Positions 53,438 through 61,700 of a stretch of 64,000 bases of DNA are shown here, piece by piece. The stretch is from assembly GCA_034440615.1 (NCBI GenBank), contig JAOTOM010005146.1, positions 17,501 through 81,500 of the forward strand. The letters are read 5' to 3'. This DNA comes from Ashinkailepas kermadecensis (Eukaryota > Arthropoda > Thecostraca > Neolepadidae). The notes below the pieces were generated by a model. The model saw only the letters and a program-made list of their open reading frames with translations. It was not told where the DNA came from and made no database searches. Both the position numbers and the translations under genes were made by a program. Every line of letters starts with the position of its first letter. Position 1 is the stretch's first letter.

Positions 53438-54829
53438 ACGAATGCGGGAGTAAATGAGTGAAAGACAAAGCAAAGCATAATATAATGGGAGGCAAAAGGC
53501 AAATGGACCCACAATATACTTTATGGATTGTGACCATCCAGAAGTTGCGGGAATTAACGTACGAGCAATACAAATTAACAAATGGGACGTCTGTATTTTT
53601 GCTCACAATGCTAGGATACAAATGTTGGTTCTATGACATTCTGTGATTCTATGACTGCGCATGCAACGGTATGGTGCTGTATTTACTCAGTGAGAATGCA
53701 TTCGCTATGGGTCGCTCGAAAGCAAATAAAGTCCGCGAACACGTGACACATTGTTATAAAACTTCGAAATTTGCACTGCGACTCATTTTGTGAGGGTTGG
53801 AATTTTCCGTTCCGCTTCGTAGCGGATGAGTAGCTGTGTGAAAGGACTATAAAGCACAGAGGGAATTACCTGGCAAGCGGAACCGTCAAGACGACGAACC
53901 TCCAGAGCCACAGATGGCTTCTGAGAAGTATTGCAGGCCGTGCGCAAACTAGATCCAGCATCAATCTAAGAGATGCTTGTAAAATGTTTAAGTAGGATAG
54001 GCATGACATGGAATGCGAAAGAGCAGCAGAATATGATCTTATCACGCAAGGCCAATTATGCAGGGTGGCTTGAGGGCTACCGGTTACTTTCGTGAGCCTA
54101 CGTCCATTCGTTAGGGATCAAATGAGGCAAATTATCATACAATGCCATTTTTCGTGCGTTTTGGCTCCATTGGTACAACGGTGTCATTATGGTGGTCTTT
54201 AATGGTCTTTAAGTGTTAAAGTGTTTGTTAAAGTGTTGGTCTTAAAGTGGTCTTATGGTCTTTAATGGTGGAGCCATTAAAGTATAGATATGTCAAATGT
54301 GGTATACTCTAAGACTGGTCGACCAGATATGTTGTGTTAACATTGTGAAGACCAGGATGTACCGGCTACACTTTTTCCATTGACAATTGGCACCTGCCGT
54401 GTACCAGTGGTGAGCCGTCGCGACGAGAGTGGCAAGTGACGTGACCCTCAAAACAGGTCCCGCTTCGCACCCCATCAGCGTCCCTGTCAAGTGCATTTTG
54501 GATAACAAATGGTAGGCACGCAAAGCCTCAACTGATGTGATTTCCACGACATCTTTAGGTTTTCCCCATCGACAATATTTGTCCTACAATCAAGGCTGCT
54601 CTGAAATATTAGCGAACATCATTTTCGGTCTTCTCAGCCGGCTCATTGCATCGATGGGTGACCGGGTTTAGTGGAGCCAACTTCACCGGTTGAAAATGTT
54701 TCAGCCAAGATATATCCAGCCAAGAGGGTGGTCTCTCTCTCTCTCTCTCCTTGGGCTCCCACGGACCCCTAGCTTGGTGCGAAGGGTCGCGCCAGGGGCA
54801 CGCATACAATTATTTACGAGATCGCCATG
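53438..54829. other. No gene seen
   Basis: Contains a TGGTCTTTAATGGTC-type short repeat at about 54190-54270 and a CT microsatellite near 54731-54749. No coding signal. Confidence 0.45.
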
Positions 54830-55200
54830 GCAAAGGCGAAGGACACTTTTGCTGGCTGCTGTCGGGCCGCTAAGGAAGTCTACGAACGCTTACGTACGTA
54901 TATGGCCCTTTACGAAGTTAACGTGCACCTAGAAACGTGTACGAACCATTATGAACGCCTACGGGTCCTTGTGAATATCCGCGGGTTCCGACGAACGTCT
55001 TACGACCGACCCTCACGACCGTCTTCGGGTCTTTACGAATGTCTACGGGCCCATACGTCTACGTGCCTTTACGACCATCTCCGAACTCTTCCGAACGTCT
55101 ACGGGTGCTTATGAACGTCTATGGGCGCTTACGAACAGATACGGGTCTTTACGAATGCGTACAGGCCCTTGCGATAGCTTATGAGCCCTGGCAAGCATTT
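54830..55200 (+). repeat. Degenerate TACGAACGTCTACGGGTCCTT repeat
   Basis: About 370 bp of loosely repeated units of about 21-24 bp. In two plus frames they read as variants of LYERLRVLTNVYG. Spacing shifts and stops make a real protein unlikely. Similar Tyr/Glu/Arg/Leu-type translated satellites are an expected by-product of a 21-bp period. Confidence 0.6.
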
Positions 55201-57153
55201 ACTTACGCCTTACAGAAAACTGGATTTACTTTTTCCAATGAAGTTTTGGCATCCTGCATCTAGATGCATGCTTAGGTGGTCTGCATTCCTGGTCTATAAC
55301 AGTGCCATGCTTACTTACAATTGGATGAGGGTGGGGATTCGATAATCCGGGACCATAGTGAGGGTACAAAACGTCATTTTTATAAGGGATCAACATATCT
55401 TGTCTTCGAAATGAAGTGGCCGACATCCGGGGACTTTAAAAATCGTCGGGTTAGTCCGGACCCCTCCATGGACAATTTGTGGCTACGTCCCTACCCAGGC
55501 CACAGTTTGAACTTACTTTTTAGCTGGCGATTTGGTTGAATTGCCTTCTAAAAAGTAAAAGCTGTTACAGAACGTCGGTGTGGCAATGCCACATCCACTT
55601 TGAAGATGGTGTGGCCATGGTCATACCTGCCATACCGCATTCTCTACCCATGACCATGAGATAATTATCTGTGTGCTCGGGGATTTCGCCAGCAATACTC
55701 CTCTACCATGAGACACTCGCCTCTCAGTGTACCAGCTGGGCGACGACGCAACAATAGGCGACATGAAGCAGCATCTGTTTAGACAAAGACTCCCTCATTC
55801 CTCGTTTTGGGACAGCCCTTCGAGTTTCTTTCAGGCTTGTCCTCAATGACCAGCAGATTACCACCGACCTCGTTCGGTAGCAAGGTATTTCGTTCGTCCT
55901 GACTTTTGCATCTTTATTTGAGGTAGTGCGACTCTTGAAGTAACAACCTGCATAATTAGCCCAGTTATTGGCGCTACATGACCATGGTTGCTTTTAAGCC
56001 CTCAAACCCAGATAACTAACAAACTTAAGCCGTGGCGGATCCAAGTATGGATTAGGGTCCCATTAAACAATATTATATTTCGAGTCATTATAATTGAACA
56101 ACTAACATTCGCGGACAATATCGATGTTATATATTTTTCTTAAATTTCGAGAAAACGTCATATTAGCACAACACTTTTGCAAAAATCTCCCTCTTGCGGA
56201 GCGCGTGGCACCGTCACCCCCGGATCCGCCAGTGAACTTGCAACTCAGTCACAAAACCCAGTTCCTTCTCTATCTGATATTTAATTCAGGCGCATCAGGT
56301 TTCAGGCAACCAAACATCCTAAGCTCTCCGGCTTTCCAGTCCATGTTGACGATAGCAGACGTGGTCGGCGCCGGCTTCCGAGGCGCGGCCACGCCCCTCA
56401 TCGGAAACGGACCGACCGTCATCTCCCGCCAGATCCGCCGCAGACACGTGTGACCCGATGGACGCGAGACGCGCAAAACAAGAATCTGCTCTTCGCGTGC
56501 CCTCCCGAGGTCGATGTGCAGAATAGTTGTCAGTGACGTATCTGGACTCGCCAACCGCCAACTTCCGATTCACATAATTTACCTAATTATGTTCCCCGCA
56601 AATATAGCCATATGCCAGTTAACACGTTCTTTCGTTTATTTTTCAGTATATTGAACAACGCACACATGTGGCCATTGACGTACAAACGACGTTATCGTAT
56701 AGTTCCCGTGTGCAACCAACGTTTTACGGGGGAAGCTTACGAAACTGAGTTTGCAAAAGCGTTTGCCGAGAGCGACAATCGTATTGTCAATCGCATGCAG
56801 CGAGTCATATCACGCCACGCTCCCCACACTGCAAACAAAATGCAGCTGATGAGGTACGAGCCCGAGCCTTCCATTATCCTGCAACAGTCGCAACAGCGAC
56901 ACCACAACTCATTGCACGTGTTAGTTAAATCTGTCTATCACAGGGCAGCGGTAGTGACGCGAACACAGTCCATTTGCACAGACAAGTACGTCGCCGATGA
57001 CTGTCTATCACAGGGCAGCGGTAGTGACGCGAACACAGTCCATTTGCACAGACAAGTACGTCGCCGATGACTATCTTCACACGGACACCTATACATACAA
57101 GTAGAAAACTTGCGACGGGCCTCCGTCGACCCGACTGAATACTGGATTTGAAC
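55201..57153. other. No confirmed gene; 70-bp duplication
   Basis: At 56931-57000 and 57001-57070 a perfect 70-bp direct repeat begins CTGTCTATCACAGGGCAGCG. The plus frame 56612-57070 (152 aa, with NRIVNRMQRVISRHAPH) runs into it and may be a decayed exon; I recognise no family. A weak SINE-body relic (TTATTGGCGCTACATGACC) lies near 55960. Confidence 0.4.
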
Positions 57154-58522
57154 TGGAGAGGTCCGGCGGCACCATCAGACACCAGGAGAGGTCCGCCGGC
57201 ACCATCAGGCACCAGGAGAGGTCCGCCGGCACCATCAGACACCAGGAGAGGTCCGCCGGCACCATCAGACACCAGGAGAGGTCCGCCGGCACCATCAGGC
57301 ACCAGGAGAGGTCCGGCGGCACCATCAGACACCAGGAGAGGTCCGCCGGCACCATCAGACACCAGGAGAGGTCCGGCGGCACCATCAGACACCAGGAGAG
57401 GTCCGGCGGCACCATCAGACACCAGGAGAGGTCCGCCGGCACCATCAGACACCAGGAGAGGTCCGCCGGCACCATCAGACACCAGGAGAGGTCCGCCGGC
57501 ACCATCAGACACCAGGAGAGGTCCGCCGGCACCATCAGGCACCAGGAGAGGTCCGCCGGCACCATCAGGCACCAGGAGAGGTCCGGCGGCACCATCAGGC
57601 ACCAGGAGAGGTCCGGCGGCACCATCAGGCACCAGGAGAGGTCCGCCGGCACCATCAGACACCAGGAGAGGTCCGCCGGCACCATCAGGCACCAGGAGAG
57701 GTCCGCCGGCACCATCAGGCACCAGGAGAGGTCCGGCGGCACCATCAGGCACCAGGAGAGGTCCGCCGGCACCATCAGGCACCAGGAGAGGTCCGCCGGC
57801 ACCATCAGGCACCAGGAGAGGTCCGCCGGCACCATCAGACACCAGGAGAGGTCCGGCGGCACCATCAGACACCAGGAGAGGTCCGCCGGCACCATCAGGC
57901 ACCAGGAGAGGTCCGGCGGCACCATCAGGCACCAGGAGAGGTCCGCCGGCACCATCAGGCACCAGGAGAGGTCCGCCGGCACCATCAGGCACCAGGAGAG
58001 GTCCGCCGGCACCATCAGACACCAGGAGAGGTCCGGCGGCACCATCAGGACAGGAGAGGTCCGCCGGCACCATCAGGCACCAGGAGAGGTCCGCCGGCAC
58101 CATCAGGCACCAGGAGAGGTCCGCCGGCACCATCAGACACCAGGAGAGGTCCGCCGGCACCATCAGACACCAGGAGAGGTCCGCCGGCACCATCAGGCAC
58201 CAGGAGAGGTCCGCGGGACACCAGGAGAGGTCCGCCGGCACCATCAGACACCAGGAGAGGTCCGCCGGCACCATCAGACACCAGGAGAGGTCCGCCGGCA
58301 CCATCAGGCACCAGGAGAGGTCCGCCGGCACCATCAGGCACCAGGAGAGGTCCGCCGGCACCATCAGGCACCAGGAGAGGTCCGGCGGCACCATCAGACA
58401 CCAGGAGAGGTCCGGCGGCACCATCAGGCACCAGGAGAGGTCCGCCGGCACCATCAGACACCAGGAGAGGTCCGCCGGCACCATCAGGCACCAGGAGAGG
58501 TCCGCCGGCACCATCAGGCACT
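57154..58522. repeat. 30-bp minisatellite downstream of the SLC25A51-like gene
   Basis: About 45 units of GGAGAGGTCCGCCGGCACCA, TCAGACACCA. Variation is almost confined to two sites: GTCCGCCGG/GTCCGGCGG and CAGAC/CAGGC. One unit near 58206-58220 is truncated (GTCCGCGGGACACC). It ends about 205 bp beyond the stop of the minus-strand carrier gene, so it lies in or just past its 3' untranslated region. The long frames on both strands (529, 458 and 318 aa) come from the period of 30. Confidence 0.95.
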
Positions 58523-58727
58523 AGACATGTGATCGATGTGCGTGCTGGACAACACGCAGTATCGGTGTCGCAGGCGCTCTCGACGTGGAACCTCTGCCGC
58601 CGCACCGGCCACAGTCACTGACCAGCCCGGTCGGCGCACGCCACCCGCCACCGGCTGCGTTCTGTGACTCGCCCCAGTGCCGGCCGCCACGTGGCCGCAC
58701 CAGCAGAGGCACCTGCCGCCAGTCCGC

Positions 58728-61700
58728 TCATTCCAGGTAGCCCTTCAGCATCTCGTACGTGCTGTTGATGATGCCCCAGCTGATGAGCGAGCGGGTGTAG
58801 TTCACGTGCACGCCCTTGAAGAGCGCGCGCACACTGCCGCCTCGGCGGCGATACACCTCGGCCAGTGTGTCCAGCACGCCGCGGTACGGGCCACCCACTC
58901 CGCTCTGCATGTGCGTCTTCACCACATTGAGAGGGTACATGACGGTGGAGATGAAGGCGCCGATCAGCGCGCCGCACGAGAAGTCGTAGGCGGCGGTCGA
59001 GGCACGCGAGCCGGCGCGCGGCGCGGCCGCCTTGAGCCGCTCGCGCAGTCCGAAGAAGAGCACGTTGCTGGCGCCGTTGCGCACCAGGATCGGCACCAAG
59101 CCGCGGTAGTACTCGGCGACGCCGTGCGCGCGCAGCTGGCGCACCGCGTGCCACGTGTTGACGAAGCGCGCGTGGTGGTGTCTGTCCTGCATCAGCACCT
59201 GGACGCGCTCGAACGGCGTCAGCAGCGCCTCGGTGGCGCCAGACAGCACGGCCGCGCCGGCGCTGGCCACGGCCGGACTTAGCCGGGGCACGCAGCGCCT
59301 CAACTGGCACCGGTACTGGTCGTACATCCCTGTCGGCGCACGGCACACCATTTATTGATTATTTGGGCTAACACGTGCACACGGCACGGCACACACGCGG
59401 ATACTCGATGCACATGCTTGAGAGTCAGGCGGCGATACTATCACAGTACCATACAGTACCATATAGTACCATACATACAAGCACCATACAGTTACTTTGA
59501 TGTACAACATCAAACGGTGGTTGAACAGGAAGGATACACCACCAGGCCACAAGAAATGCCGTACCACAGCTATTATCCGGCGACGTTTTTCTTACAAGAT
59601 ATCCAAGCAGACAGATGTCATTACCGATCATCCAGCTTGGGCAAAACCTACTTCTTAAGGGTTACTTAAGGTCAGGGTCAATTGCATTATTTGCTTCGTT
59701 TCCACACTACTAGTGGTGGTGGTTATTGGCTTTACGACGAGTCGACTGTTGTGTCACATAGCATCGTCAACCTCTCGTGTTTATTGGTCACGGGCAAAGA
59801 GTAGCAACAGATGGGACTGGAACCCACATTTCGGTTGGGAGATGGGCACCTTAGCACTACACTACTTGCTCCCTTTCCGCACTACTAACAATAGTGTCAC
59901 CGAAGAGCAGTGACTAATCAGAGCAGCCTCCTGACAGCCCATCTTCCCCCTGACTGGCTAAAATACCTGTTCAAGCAACACCTCGTCTTCCCCTCAGCTG
60001 GCACCCAACAGAGTCTTCAACTACTTACTCAGTGACCAGTGATGAGCCGATGAGTATTTCATATCTTTAGTGCGTTTCATTGCGTAGTGGTTGTAGTTAT
60101 ATATGTCACACCGCATATGCACAGCACATACACGTACTGCCTGTGACATGAATGCACTATAAGTGTTCATGTAGTTGTTTTCAGAACAAGTAAAAGATTT
60201 TTGCCAGCGATAATTGCTGAGGCGAAATAATTGCAGGCTGGGATAAAAACGTCACCAAGAATACCACAAAAAAACTCGAAAGGAAACTCCCCAAGTGTGC
60301 ATGACATGAGGTTCATTGCAGCAAGCAATTGAGAATAACCAGCATCAGATCAGGATGATTTTCGTAACTTACCAAACATAAGCGAGACGGAGACGGTTTT
60401 TTGGAAGAGTGGTGGCAGGATGCCACGGTACAAGAAGAAGAGACCTTCACTCCGCAGCTGTCCCAGAGCCGACCACGCACCGACACCATGCAACATCTGT
60501 AGAAAGGCAACGGACATACACTACAGCTGTCCCTGGGCCGACCATGCACCGACACCGTGCAACATCTGTAGAATTGATTGATTATTTGGCTTTAAGGCCG
60601 CGCCGACTACATGGTCATTTCACGCCCATAAGATATGTAGAAAGATAACGGACATTCACCACAGCTGTTCCAGAGCCGACCACGCACCGACATCGTGCAA
60701 TATTTGTAGAAGGGTAACGGACATACACCACAGCTGTCCCAGGGCCGACCATGCACCGACACCATGCAACATCCGTAGAAAGGTAACTGACATACACCAC
60801 AGCTGTCCCGGGGCCAAACACGCACTGACACTGCAACATCGGTCCGTGTAACGACGACGGTGCTACGGAGACTGACCAGCTGTCACTTCCCTTACTCAGC
60901 TAATTGGACTTAATGTACGGGTGGTGGTTGCCCCAAGGGTCATGTAGACGATCACAGCATCGTTGATACAAGGTCCCGCCAGGCACGCAACAGCTGTCCC
61001 TAGTCCAGACAGCGCAAATAAACCACAATTTTCACGTCGAAAAATGCATTCACAGCACTTTTGCGTGTGATGCTTGTGATGCAGTACCACTGACGGTTAC
61101 GGAAAACCGATTTGAATTCGTTGGTGGATTTTGATAACTGGGCAGCCCATGACATATCGACCGGCGTCTGACACCCATATTTAAACGTATTTCATATATT
61201 TTAACGTAAATGAGGGACGAGTGGTCTAGGGGTAAGATGCTCGTCTCACAATCGAAAGATTGTGGGTTCGAATCTCACCTGTCGCTACTCTTCGCCCGCG
61301 ACCAATCGGCGTGAGAGATTGGCGACGCTATATGACTCAACGGTCGACGTGTCGTAAAACCAATAATTAAACCAAACCAACGTAAATGAGTCTAACTGCT
61401 AATTAGCGAAGCTATGTTTTTCGTTAGCGGATTGGCGCTTCGGATGACTTCGGAAACCGTTAGCGGACCAATTAGCTTCCGCTTAAATTGCAACCTCGCT
61501 AAATTGAGTTCCGCTAATTTTAAGTCAGAAAACATTTTTGTCGCCGGTAAATTAAAACGTATCGCCTCGAAGCGGCCGAATCGATCGCAGCGCTTCTGAT
61601 AGTTGGCCGGAGCGTCACAGCGGGCGATGAGCGGCCAGCGTGTTTGTTCCTGTCTGCTGTGAGCGTGCCTGCAGCAGTCAGTCTGACATGCCGTTGGCTA

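Noticed and set aside
56925..58514. 529-, 458- and 318-aa repeat proteins in the 30-bp array
   Set aside because: Several frames on both strands are open at once, with no unique domain. Best explained by repetition.
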